A stretch of 64,000 bases of DNA from G025836975 sp040391135 (GTDB lineage: Bacteria > Pseudomonadota > Gammaproteobacteria > Burkholderiales > Burkholderiaceae_B): NCBI GenBank assembly GCA_040391135.1, contig JBEBYL010000001.1, positions 331,068 through 395,067 on the forward strand, given 5' to 3'. The translations under genes were made by a program, and so were the position numbers. The notes beneath the pieces were generated by a model. It did no database searches. It saw nothing but the letters and a program-made list of their open reading frames with translations, and was not told the origin of the DNA. Below are positions 41,584-49,607 of this stretch, piece after piece; position 1 is the first letter of the stretch; each line of letters begins with the position of its first letter.

Positions 41584-43566
41584 ATGCCATCGTCCAAGCT
41601 CCTGCCCGCCGGACCGGCGCGCCTGTTGTTTCTGTCGCGGAAGGCCGATGCCATCAACGCGCAATTGCGGGGCGCGGCGCTGTCCTTGCCGCAAGCCGCG
41701 CCGTTGCGGGACGACATATCCACCGACGAAATCACGCCGGTGGCGATCATGACCCATTTCGACGAGGCGCTGGGCCGCTATCCCTATACCGGCTTCCAGG
41801 TCGAAGGCTTGCGGCCCATAGCGGTGGGCGCGGTAAAGACGGCCGGTTTCAATGTTGTGGTGGCAGGCAAGCGCTATGGGAAAGGATCATCGCGCGAGCA
41901 CAGCCCCATGGCCGAGAAATCGGCCGGCATACAGTTGGTGATCGCCGAAAGCTTCGAGCGCATCTACCGCCAGAATGCCGACAACATCGGCCTGTACACC
42001 AGCACCGATATGGGGTTGGTCGAACGCCTGCTGCGCGGCGAATCCATAACAGTGGATGAAATCGTTGCGGGCCGCGATGCGCTTGCCGCCTCCATCGTTC
42101 GAGCGGGCGGCTTGCTTGCCTTTGGCCAAGCGCATTTGAAGGATGCCGCAGCCGGCGGGTGGGATGAGCCCGATGGCCGGCCGCGTACCCTGTTTGAAAA
42201 AATCGTGCGACGCAACCGCCTGCGCACCCCTGTGACGCCGGACGATCCGCGGGTAGGCGACGGAGTCTTCGTCCACGCGGATTGGCGCTTCATCCATGAA
42301 TACTACACGGGCATGGCCGCGCATATGCTGCATGCCCGCTACGGGAAGCCCCTGTCGCTGGTGGACCCCGAACATATAGTGGTTTTTGAAGACCATACGT
42401 CCTACATCGAGGAAAGTCCCAACCATGTTCGCGCCGGCACCGTTCCGAACGTCAGGGCCATGTGCCAGGCGCAGCGCGACTTCGTCCGCGAGTACCAATT
42501 GCGGCAGCACCGTACACTGACCGAAGCCGAGGCCGCCGAAAACCCGGCATCGGACGCGGCGGGAATATCGCACGCCATGATGGCGGAGCACTACGTGCTG
42601 CCGGGGCAAATCGCGGCCGGCACCGATTCGCACACTCCGCACAGCGGCGCGCTGGGCTGCCTTGCATTCGGCGTGGGCACGACGGACATGGCCAACGCCT
42701 TCGTCACCGGCGCGGTCAGGCTGACCATGCCGGCATCACTGCGCGTCGAGCTGTCCGGCACCTTGCCGCCTGGCGTAACGGCCAAGGACGTCGTGCTGCA
42801 TATCCTGGCTCTGCCTGAGATCCGTGCGGGTGCCGGCGTAGGCAAAGTCTTTGAGTTCTGCGGCGAAGCCGTCGGCAATTTCTCTATCGACGAGCGCGCC
42901 ACGCTGACCAATATGACCGCCGAACTGGGCGGCCTGACCGGCATCGTGGCGCCCGATCAGGAAACCCTGCGCTTTCTGCGGGAAAGGCGCGGCGTCGACA
43001 TCCAGCTGGAACCGTGGATGCACAGCGACCCCGGCGCATCTTATGCCGCCAGGCTGCATATCGATTGCGCCGGACTGGCTCCCATGGTGGCCGCGCCGGG
43101 CGACCCCGGCAACGGCCTGCCCCTGTCCAGCGTCAAGGACAGGCCCCATGTCCATATCGCCTACGGCGGGTCATGCACCGCCGGCAAACGCGAGGACTTT
43201 GACCATTATCACGAAGTGCTGTCCTGGGCGGTGGAGCGTGGACTGCGAGTACCGGCCGGCGTGACCCTGTACCTGCAATACGGCACCACGGCGGTGCGCG
43301 ACTACTGCGTCCAGAAGGGCTACGACTGCACGTTCGCGGCGGTGGGCGCCCGTATTCTTCAGCCTTCTTGCGGCGCTTGCGCAAATTGCGGTCCGGGGTC
43401 GTCGACCGATGCTTCGCAGGTGACCGTCAGTGCGATCAACCGGAACTTCCCGGGCCGCTCGGGGCCGGGGCAGGTCTGGCTGGCCAGCCCGCCGACTGTG
43501 GCGGCCAGTGCGCTGCTGGGAGAACTGGTCTCTTTCGAAGAGCTCAAGGGGCGTTGCGCTTCTTGA
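41584..43566 (+). CDS. Aconitase-superfamily hydratase with swivel domain first
   Basis: This 660-aa protein is a single-chain hydro-lyase with unusual domain order. Residues about 30-175 form the swivel (LeuD-like) domain, with DDISTDEITP and GKGSSREHSPMAEKS. The rest is the [4Fe-4S] catalytic part (LeuC-like), with TDSHTPHSGALG and cluster cysteines in GGSCTAGKRE and PSCGACANCGPG. AcnA and LeuCD have the catalytic part first; AcnB has swivel before catalysis but also an N-terminal HEAT domain, absent here. It should isomerise or hydrate a substituted citrate, malate or maleate. The start (ATG 41584) is coupled to the Bug gene stop. Confidence 0.9.
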   Translation: MPSSKLLPAGPARLLFLSRKADAINAQLRGAALSLPQAAPLRDDISTDEITPVAIMTHFDEALGRYPYTGFQVEGLRPIAVGAVKTAGFNVVVAGKRYGKGSSREHSPMAEKSAGIQLVIAESFERIYRQNADNIGLYTSTDMGLVERLLRGESITVDEIVAGRDALAASIVRAGGLLAFGQAHLKDAAAGGWDEPDGRPRTLFEKIVRRNRLRTPVTPDDPRVGDGVFVHADWRFIHEYYTGMAAHMLHARYGKPLSLVDPEHIVVFEDHTSYIEESPNHVRAGTVPNVRAMCQAQRDFVREYQLRQHRTLTEAEAAENPASDAAGISHAMMAEHYVLPGQIAAGTDSHTPHSGALGCLAFGVGTTDMANAFVTGAVRLTMPASLRVELSGTLPPGVTAKDVVLHILALPEIRAGAGVGKVFEFCGEAVGNFSIDERATLTNMTAELGGLTGIVAPDQETLRFLRERRGVDIQLEPWMHSDPGASYAARLHIDCAGLAPMVAAPGDPGNGLPLSSVKDRPHVHIAYGGSCTAGKREDFDHYHEVLSWAVERGLRVPAGVTLYLQYGTTAVRDYCVQKGYDCTFAAVGARILQPSCGACANCGPGSSTDASQVTVSAINRNFPGRSGPGQVWLASPPTVAASALLGELVSFEELKGRCAS

Positions 43567-43617
43567 AGGCGCGGGACATGCTGCGGCGGGTGATCGCCGA
43601 GCCCGCCTGCGCAAGCT

Positions 43618-44382
43618 CTACTTCTTTGCCTTGTCCGAAGAGGTGAACGCCGCGACGCCGTCGCGGAACGCCTGGCTTGCGTAGACTGTCTCGATCAGGT
43701 CGTCGTCGTTCAGCGATTGTTCCATCACCAGGCGCCGCAGGCTTTCCTTAACCGCTACTTGCGTGACGGAGGACAGGCCCATTAGCCTGTGCGCCAGCGC
43801 ATGGGCGGCGCCTTCAAGCTCCTGCTTTGGGCAAACCTGATAGGCGTATCCGCAAGACAAGGCCTCGTCGGCCGGGACGTAGTCGGCCAGCAGCAGCATC
43901 TTCTTCACGCGGGGAAGGCCGAACGCGGCCGTCAGGCGAGCCAGGTTGCGCGACGACAGAGTGTTCGACAAGGTCTTGGCGATGGGAACGCCAAACTTGG
44001 ACGTGTCGCTGCACACGCGAAAATCGCATACGGTGGCCAGCGCCAGGCCGCCGCCCACCGCCCATCCGTCGACAACGGCAATGGTTGGCACGGCGATGCG
44101 CTCGACGGCATCGACCACCCGCTCGACAAAGGCCTCGTAATCCAGGCCCTGCTTTCCGCTGGTGAAATCCTTGAAGTAGGAGATATCCGTTCCGGCGATG
44201 AAGGACTTCCCGCCCACGCCCCGGAACAGTATGCATCCCGCGCCCTGTTCCTGGGACGCCTCGATCAGTGCAAGCACGTCTTCGTACATGGGCAGCGTCA
44301 TGGCGTTATGGCGCTCGGGCCTGTCGACGATGATCTCGGCGACGCCCGTCGGATGCATGATGAGGTCGACGGATTTTTTCAT
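43618..44382 (-). CDS. Enoyl-CoA hydratase/isomerase-family protein with atypical active site
   Basis: This 254-aa crotonase-fold protein has the oxyanion-hole regions SFIAGTDISYF and DGWAVGGGLALATVCDFRVC. The two catalytic glutamates of classical enoyl-CoA hydratase are not at the expected places: the first site reads GGGLALA and the second FGVPIAKTL. It therefore probably catalyses another crotonase reaction such as isomerisation, dehydration of another acyl-CoA, or C-C cleavage. The ATG at 44382 overlaps the CoA-transferase stop by 4 bp (ATGA), so the enzyme works on that transferase's acyl-CoA product. Confidence 0.9.
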   Translation of the reverse strand: MKKSVDLIMHPTGVAEIIVDRPERHNAMTLPMYEDVLALIEASQEQGAGCILFRGVGGKSFIAGTDISYFKDFTSGKQGLDYEAFVERVVDAVERIAVPTIAVVDGWAVGGGLALATVCDFRVCSDTSKFGVPIAKTLSNTLSSRNLARLTAAFGLPRVKKMLLLADYVPADEALSCGYAYQVCPKQELEGAAHALAHRLMGLSSVTQVAVKESLRRLVMEQSLNDDDLIETVYASQAFRDGVAAFTSSDKAKK

Positions 44383-45563
44383 GATGCCGCCTGGCCCGAG
44401 GCATTCAGCGCCTTGATTTCGGCGAGGATCTCTTCGTTGTGCTCGCCCAGCAGGGGCGGGTGGCGGCGCACCTGCTGCGGCGTACCCAGCATCTTGACCG
44501 GAAAGCCGATATTCTTGACCTTGCCCTCGATGGGATGGTCGATGTCCATGGCCATGCGCCGGTAGGTGCCGTGTTCGCCTTCGAAGGCTTCGGGGTAGGT
44601 CAGGATGGGACCGGCGGGGATGCCGGCTTCCAGCATGACGTCTATCCATTCGGCGCTGTCGCGCTTGGCGAATTCGCGCTCCAGCTCTTCAATCAAGGCC
44701 TCGCGGTTCTTGAGCCGCAGCGGAATCGTTCCATATTCCGGATGGTCGATCAGATCGGGACGCTCCAGAAGCTGGCAAAGCCTGGTCCAGAGCTTCTGGT
44801 TGGTCGCTCCCATGACCAGATAGCCGTCACGGGCCTTCACCGCCTGATACGGAGCGCTCATCTTGTTGCTGGTGCCCAGCGGCGCGGGCGGCACACCCGT
44901 GCCCCAGTATTCCGACATGTCCCAGATGGAAAATGCCATGGCCGAATCAAAGAGCGAGGCGTCGATGTGCTGGCCGATGCCTGTCCTTTGCGCGCCGATG
45001 TAGGCGGACAGCAGGCCGTACACCGCGAATAGCGCGCATCCGATGTCGGCCACCGGCACCCCCGCCTTCACCGGCTTCTCGCCTTTGTAGCCGGTCACGC
45101 TCATGATGCCCGACATGGCCTGGGCCATCAGGTCGAAGCCAGGACGATGAGCCCAAGGGCCGCTTTGCCCGAAGCCGGAAATACTGACATAGACGATTTT
45201 CGGGTTGACCGCCTTGATGCTTTCGTAATCGATGCCCAGGCGCTTGACGGCGCCGGGACGGTAGTTTTCGACGATGACGTCCGCCGTCTTGGCCAGCTCG
45301 TAAAAGGTCTTTTTTCCTTCTTCGTCTTTAAGGTCCAGCGTCAGCGAGCGCTTGTTGCGGTTCATGTTCAGGAAGCCCATGCTGTCGGGCCCCTTCATCT
45401 TGAATCCCATGGCGCCCCGCGTCTGGTCGCCGGTGGGAGGCTCGACCTTGATGACGTCGGCGCCCATGTCGGCCAGCAGCATGCAGGCAAAGGGTCCCGC
45501 CATGACCTGGCTGACATCCAGGACGCGTATGCCGTTCAGCGGCAGATTGTTTGCAGTATTCAT
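44379..45563 (-). CDS. CaiB/BaiF (family III) CoA transferase
   Basis: This 394-aa enzyme has the family III signature: GIRVLDVSQVMAGPFACMLLAD near the start, VIKVEPPTGD, a catalytic Asp144 in RPGFDLMAQAMSG, and GQHIDASLFD. It should transfer CoA between acyl groups through an aspartyl-CoA thioester. The ATG at 45563 is 1 bp after the Bug stop codon. Gene order Bug, CoA transferase, crotonase homologue indicates import, activation and then conversion of a carboxylic acid. Confidence 0.93.
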   Translation of the reverse strand: MNTANNLPLNGIRVLDVSQVMAGPFACMLLADMGADVIKVEPPTGDQTRGAMGFKMKGPDSMGFLNMNRNKRSLTLDLKDEEGKKTFYELAKTADVIVENYRPGAVKRLGIDYESIKAVNPKIVYVSISGFGQSGPWAHRPGFDLMAQAMSGIMSVTGYKGEKPVKAGVPVADIGCALFAVYGLLSAYIGAQRTGIGQHIDASLFDSAMAFSIWDMSEYWGTGVPPAPLGTSNKMSAPYQAVKARDGYLVMGATNQKLWTRLCQLLERPDLIDHPEYGTIPLRLKNREALIEELEREFAKRDSAEWIDVMLEAGIPAGPILTYPEAFEGEHGTYRRMAMDIDHPIEGKVKNIGFPVKMLGTPQQVRRHPPLLGEHNEEILAEIKALNASGQAAS

Positions 45564-45564
45564 A

Positions 45565-46536
45565 TCAGCTATCCGCGTGAATGTTGGCGGCACGTACGAC
45601 CTTGCCCCATTTTTCGTATTCTATGGCCATGAAGGACGCAAAGTCATCCACCGAGCCGCCGCCGTCCTCGACGCCATAGCTGTCGAAGCGCTGGACGACG
45701 TCGGGCATGAGCAACACCTTGTTGATGTCCGCATTGATGGACATCGCCAGTTCCTTGGGCATGTCGGCGGGCCCCACGACGCCGTACCAGCTGGATGCAT
45801 CGAAGCCCTTGAAGCCTTGTTCGTCCATGGTCGGCACATCGGGGAAGCCCTTGGCGCGCTTGAGCCGGGTTTGGGCAAGGGCAAACAGCTTGCCGCCTTT
45901 GACCTGCGCCGTCGAGGCCGTCATGGTGTCGAAGCTGAAATCGATCTGGCCGCCGATCAGGTCGGTGTGCATCGGGCCCGAACCGCGGTAGGGCACATGT
46001 ATGCTTTCCACATTGGCCGCCATGTTGAACATCTCGGCGGCAAGGTGCTGGACGGAGCCTGTGCCCGAGGAACCGAAAGATACGGTGCCGGGCGCTTTCT
46101 TGCACATCTGGACGACGTCGGCTATCGAATCGCCCTTGTACCTGTCGTTGGCGACCAATAGGTGAGGCGTCGCACCGATCAAGGCTATAGGCGCGTAATC
46201 CTTCAATGGATCATAGGTGACCGTCTTGAAGATATGAGGAGCGATGGCATGCGTATTGACGTGCGCCATCAGCAAGTTCAGGTCTTTGGAATGGCGTATC
46301 TTGGAGAACTGCTCCGCCGCCAGCATGCCGGTGGCGCCTGGCTTGTTCTCCACGACCACCGGACGATCCCAAAGCTCGCTTAGCTTGCTGCCCACGATGC
46401 GTGCAAACACATCGGTGCCTCCGCCCGGCGCCCAGCCTACAGTGATCTTGATGGTGCCTTGGGGTAGCGGCGAAGCCTTAAGCATGGGCGAAGCCAGCAA
46501 GGCTGTTGCGCCCAGAAGGAATGAACGGCGTTTCAT
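45565..46536 (-). CDS. Bug/TctC-family receptor with a twin-arginine-like signal
   Basis: This 323-aa receptor starts MKRRSFLLGATALLASP, a twin-arginine-like signal peptide with cleavage near LKAS, unusual for Bug proteins, which are normally Sec exported. GGAG lies just before the ATG at 46536. Mature motifs are WAPGGGTDVFARIVG, the atypical DLNLLMAHVNTHA in place of GYTLLxG, and IHVPYRGSGPMHTDLIGG. It is the first gene of the LysR-linked Bug/CoA-transferase/crotonase operon. Confidence 0.92.
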   Translation of the reverse strand: MKRRSFLLGATALLASPMLKASPLPQGTIKITVGWAPGGGTDVFARIVGSKLSELWDRPVVVENKPGATGMLAAEQFSKIRHSKDLNLLMAHVNTHAIAPHIFKTVTYDPLKDYAPIALIGATPHLLVANDRYKGDSIADVVQMCKKAPGTVSFGSSGTGSVQHLAAEMFNMAANVESIHVPYRGSGPMHTDLIGGQIDFSFDTMTASTAQVKGGKLFALAQTRLKRAKGFPDVPTMDEQGFKGFDASSWYGVVGPADMPKELAMSINADINKVLLMPDVVQRFDSYGVEDGGGSVDDFASFMAIEYEKWGKVVRAANIHADS

Positions 46537-46613
46537 GGTGTCTCCGGTAATAGGAATTGTGTCGTTCATTGTTCCCGGCCCGTGATGGGGCGGCAAGAAT
46601 GCCGCAAGCATGC

Positions 46614-46638
46614 CTGGTTTCGCAAATTGCGAAACCAG
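46614..46638. promoter_or_regulatory. Perfect 12+1+12 palindrome, strong LysR operator candidate
   Basis: Left arm CTGGTTTCGCAA (46614-46625) and right arm TTGCGAAACCAG (46627-46638) are perfect complements around a single A. The core T-CGCAAATTGCG-A (46620-46632) matches the LysR T-N11-A consensus. It lies 78 bp upstream of the Bug start codon, between the LysR gene (46690-47577) and the operon it precedes, exactly where an activator site is expected. On either strand no U-run follows, so it is not a typical terminator. Confidence 0.75.
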
Positions 46639-46689
46639 CCTGTCGGCGGCGCCGTGGCGGTGAATGGTCCAAGAAGGGGAGGCGGCTGG

Positions 46690-47577
46690 CTAGCGGTCGC
46701 CCAGCAGGATGTCCAGCACATTGCGCAGGGCCAGCGGCTGCGCATTGGTGTCGACCGAAGACAGCATATAGCGGCGCTCGTGCCACTCGCCCTGTATTTC
46801 GGCGGTCGCCAGCGAAGGATCGATGCGGAATTCCCCCAGGACGCCGGGCGGTATCAAGCCTACGCCCAGCCCTTCCCTGACCAGGGCCAGCATCGTGTCG
46901 AAGCCGCTGACGATAAAGCTGGACTGGAACTGCCGGCCGCGGCTGCGGTAGGCCCTTTGCACGGCGGCCAGGATGGCCGAGCCTTTTCCCAGCGTGACCA
47001 GAGGTACGTCCAGCACTTCTTCCACGGGCACGGGTTCGCTGTTGAAGTGAAAATGCGCCCGGCTATAGACCAGCACCAGCCGGTCCTCGCGATAGTTCAA
47101 GGCCTCCAGCGACATGAAGCCGCTGGTCTTTTCATAGATGCCAATATCGATGATCTTGTCGCGCAGCAACTGCTGCACGACCTTGCTGTTCTCTTCGAAT
47201 ACCTGGATGGCGATGCCGGGATGCCGTCTTTTGATGCGTGCAATATCGCGGGCCAGGAACTGGATGATGGCGGTTTTGGGGGCGCCGATGATGATGCGTC
47301 CGTCCTGTCCCCGGCTGATCGCGTCGGCGTCGTCCTTCAGACGCAGGATCAGGCTGTCGATTTGGCGCATGTGCTGCAGCAATTTGCCGCCCGACTCGGT
47401 AATCCTGACTCCATGCGGCACTCGTTGGAATATCTTGGTACCGCATTGGGCTTCAAGCTCCGATATCCGGCGGGAGGCCGCCGCGACCGCCAGATTCAGC
47501 TTGTCGGCCGCGCGCGATATGCTTCCTTCATCCGCAACCGCCAATACCAGCTGCACCGTTGTGGAGTCGATCTTCAC
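46690..47577 (-). CDS. LysR-family transcriptional regulator
   Basis: This 295-aa LTTR has an N-terminal HTH (QLVLAVADEGSISRAADKLNL, VAAASRRISELEAQCG) and an effector domain with KIIDIGIYEKTSGF and GLGVGLIPPGVLGEF. It is encoded directly upstream of the Bug/CaiB/crotonase operon on the same strand, separated by 153 bp holding the 25-bp palindrome. Co-transcription with or activation of that operon are both possible. Confidence 0.93.
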   Translation of the reverse strand: MKIDSTTVQLVLAVADEGSISRAADKLNLAVAAASRRISELEAQCGTKIFQRVPHGVRITESGGKLLQHMRQIDSLILRLKDDADAISRGQDGRIIIGAPKTAIIQFLARDIARIKRRHPGIAIQVFEENSKVVQQLLRDKIIDIGIYEKTSGFMSLEALNYREDRLVLVYSRAHFHFNSEPVPVEEVLDVPLVTLGKGSAILAAVQRAYRSRGRQFQSSFIVSGFDTMLALVREGLGVGLIPPGVLGEFRIDPSLATAEIQGEWHERRYMLSSVDTNAQPLALRNVLDILLGDR

Positions 47578-47594
47578 ATGCCCGCCCGCGGGCG

Positions 47595-48317
47595 TCAGCC
47601 CTGCGAGGCCTCCGCGTTGGCGGCAGCTTGCTCGGCAAGCCGTGCAAGCTTGCGCGATTCCTTAAGGACGGCATTGGCGTAATTGCGCGCATTGCCCGAG
47701 TACCTGGCAAGGGCGGCGGACAGCTTGCCGCCGGTCAATTCCAGATATTCTTCCAGGACGTCGGCGCCTACGCGTATGTTTACAGCCGGATCGAAAAGCG
47801 ATTCCGACGGATGCAGTTTGTCGCGATGCCAGCGGCGCACCACCTGCATCAGGCCCTGCGCGCCATAACGGCTTTGCACCCGGGGGCTCAAGGAGCTTTC
47901 CTTCTGCATGATGGCAATCAATAGCTCGGGCTCCAGTCCTTCGCGCTTATCCGCTTCCGCCCAGGCCAGGTTCACATATTTGCGTACTGCCGCGGGAGGC
48001 CGTCCCCATTTCTTCGACAAATACTTGACCTGCGCCTGCTTGCTGGCCTCTTCGGCAAGCGATTGCAGTTGTTCGTCGTCGAGCAGGTCGGACGTCAGGT
48101 CCGGCAAATCGGCGGGACTCGTCCACTGCTGCAGCGCAATCTGCATGGATATCGTCGCCATGGGATCCCATTGGCCGGCCAATTCTTTGGCGGAGCCGGT
48201 AGGCGCAAGCAGGCAACCGGCCAGGCCAAGGATGCCAAAGGCCAAGCGGGTATTGCGAAGGAGCGTGATATTACGAAAAGGCTTAAGGAGGGCGGCTATT
48301 GAATTATTAAGTGTCAT
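47595..48317 (-). CDS. Lytic transglycosylase (SLT domain), probable lipoprotein
   Basis: This 240-aa envelope enzyme cleaves peptidoglycan glycan strands. The C-terminal SLT domain has catalytic Glu140 in IMQKESSLSP, the GAQGLMQV motif and LARYSGNARNYANAVL. A hydrophobic stretch (residues about 24-40) contains LAGC with Cys35, which could be a lipobox, although the n-region is longer than usual. It lies 17 bp beyond the LysR gene but has no evident link to catabolism, so it looks like an unrelated housekeeping gene. Confidence 0.88.
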   Translation of the reverse strand: MTLNNSIAALLKPFRNITLLRNTRLAFGILGLAGCLLAPTGSAKELAGQWDPMATISMQIALQQWTSPADLPDLTSDLLDDEQLQSLAEEASKQAQVKYLSKKWGRPPAAVRKYVNLAWAEADKREGLEPELLIAIMQKESSLSPRVQSRYGAQGLMQVVRRWHRDKLHPSESLFDPAVNIRVGADVLEEYLELTGGKLSAALARYSGNARNYANAVLKESRKLARLAEQAAANAEASQG

Positions 48318-48621
48318 CGGTCCATGGCATCCGTGGCCATGGAAGGGCCGGGCACAATGTGGATGCGGTTTACTATTGATTAATGGCGCCGGAGGCGCGT
48401 TTCTTTTCCTTAATAATCATAACATTGCATCAGTATATGAGAAAGATGAAGGTGTAAGGCGAAGCAACGGGCCAGGATGCGAAGTTACATTGCGAAGCAT
48501 GTTGGGGCGGATGTCCGGTCCTGCCCTTGAGGGCATCACTGGCCAGTTCTCAGTTCATAATTCCAAATAAATATAAGAAAACAATAAATTAGTCTATATG
48601 CTTATATAAAAGTTTGAGAAA
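48318..48621. other. 304-bp intergenic region, AT-rich near the rhodanese start
   Basis: This gap separates the divergent transglycosylase and rhodanese genes. A short hairpin GCGCC-GGA-GGCGC (48386-48398) is followed by a T-rich stretch on the plus strand. The last 60 bp are strikingly AT-rich, with TATATG and TATATAA elements (48595-48610) just upstream of the rhodanese, likely its promoter. I see no gene here. Confidence 0.4.
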
Positions 48622-49599
48622 ATGAAGGCATTCTTCTTTGTGGCTTTCGACATGAAAATTTTCCTCTCCATCGCGTCCGCTATTGCGGCCGCGGCCATCA
48701 GCGCCGCCAGCCAGGCGGCCCCATTACTGACGCCCGCGCAGCTCAATGATGTCCGCGCTGACGCCACCGTGCGCATCATCGACATTCGCCCCGCCCAGGC
48801 ATATGGCGTCAACCATATCCCGGGAGCCCTGAACGCGCCTTATGGTTCCTGGCGAGGTCCGGAAAGCAATCCGGGCCAATTGCCTGCGCTGGAAAAACTG
48901 ACGGCCCTGGTACAGGGCCTGGGCCTTGACGAGAGCACACACGCGGTGGTGGTTTCCTCCGGCGCCGATTCGACCGATTTTGGCGCCTCGGCCCGTGTCT
49001 ACTGGACGTTGAAGTATCTGGGGCTGACCAATCTATCGATTTTGAACGGCGGTCTGAAAGCATGGGCCGATGCGGGTCTGCCACAAGACAAAAGCGCGGC
49101 CGCTGTGGCCGCCAGTGGATATAAGCCTGTGTTGAACGGCGCGCTTATCGCAAGCAAGGAAGACGTCCAGTCCAAGATCGACAGCCCGCAAACCCTGTTG
49201 GTGGATGCCCGCCCGGCCAAGTTCTTCCTGGGCGAGGTCAAGGCGCCGGCCGCGAGTATTCCCGGCACGATTCACAATGCCATCAACCTGGAAAACGACA
49301 AATGGTTCAAGCCGGGTACTTCCCAGTTTGTCTCGACCGAAGAGGCCAAGAAGATTGCGGCGCGCGAGCTGACCAAGCCGGCCGAAGAGACGATTTCCTT
49401 CTGCAATACCGGGCACTGGGCGGCGACCGACTGGTTCGCGCTCTCAGAAGTTGTCGGTCAAAAGAACGTCAAGCTGTATCCCGCATCCCTTGTCGAATGG
49501 ACGCAGTCACCAACAGCACTTCCCATGGATAATGTGCCTGGGCGCGGTCAGCAGATACTGAACGATCTCAAGAGTTTTATAAACAAGGCAACTTCCTGA
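48622..49599 (+). CDS. Exported tandem-domain rhodanese (sulfurtransferase)
   Basis: This 325-aa protein has a Sec signal peptide (MKIFLSIASAIAAAAISAASQA begins at the second Met, residue 11) and two rhodanese domains. The first (IIDIRPAQAYGVNHIPGALN) has Ser where the catalytic Cys would be (VVSSGADSTDF). The second has Cys261 in FCNTGHWAATDW. It should transfer sulfane sulfur in the periplasm, for example from thiosulfate. The ATG at 48622 is listed; ATG 48652 would give a cleaner signal peptide and neither has a strong RBS. The next gene is a thiosulfate transporter. Confidence 0.88.
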   Translation: MKAFFFVAFDMKIFLSIASAIAAAAISAASQAAPLLTPAQLNDVRADATVRIIDIRPAQAYGVNHIPGALNAPYGSWRGPESNPGQLPALEKLTALVQGLGLDESTHAVVVSSGADSTDFGASARVYWTLKYLGLTNLSILNGGLKAWADAGLPQDKSAAAVAASGYKPVLNGALIASKEDVQSKIDSPQTLLVDARPAKFFLGEVKAPAASIPGTIHNAINLENDKWFKPGTSQFVSTEEAKKIAARELTKPAEETISFCNTGHWAATDWFALSEVVGQKNVKLYPASLVEWTQSPTALPMDNVPGRGQQILNDLKSFINKATS

Positions 49600-49607
49600 G
49601 CAGTCAT

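Noticed and set aside
43618..44649. Longer form of the crotonase-like protein starting at 44649
   Set aside because: The extra N-terminal 89 residues are Arg/Pro-rich and lie inside the CoA-transferase gene; the ATG at 44382 with an ATGA overlap is the natural start.
47595..48317. Lytic transglycosylase as a marker of a phage or conjugative element
   Set aside because: No phage, type IV secretion, integrase or relaxase gene is present nearby; an ordinary envelope enzyme is more likely.
48386..48410. GC hairpin plus T-rich tract as an intrinsic terminator on the plus strand
   Set aside because: No plus-strand gene ends upstream; the preceding gene is transcribed the other way, and the T-run is interrupted by C.
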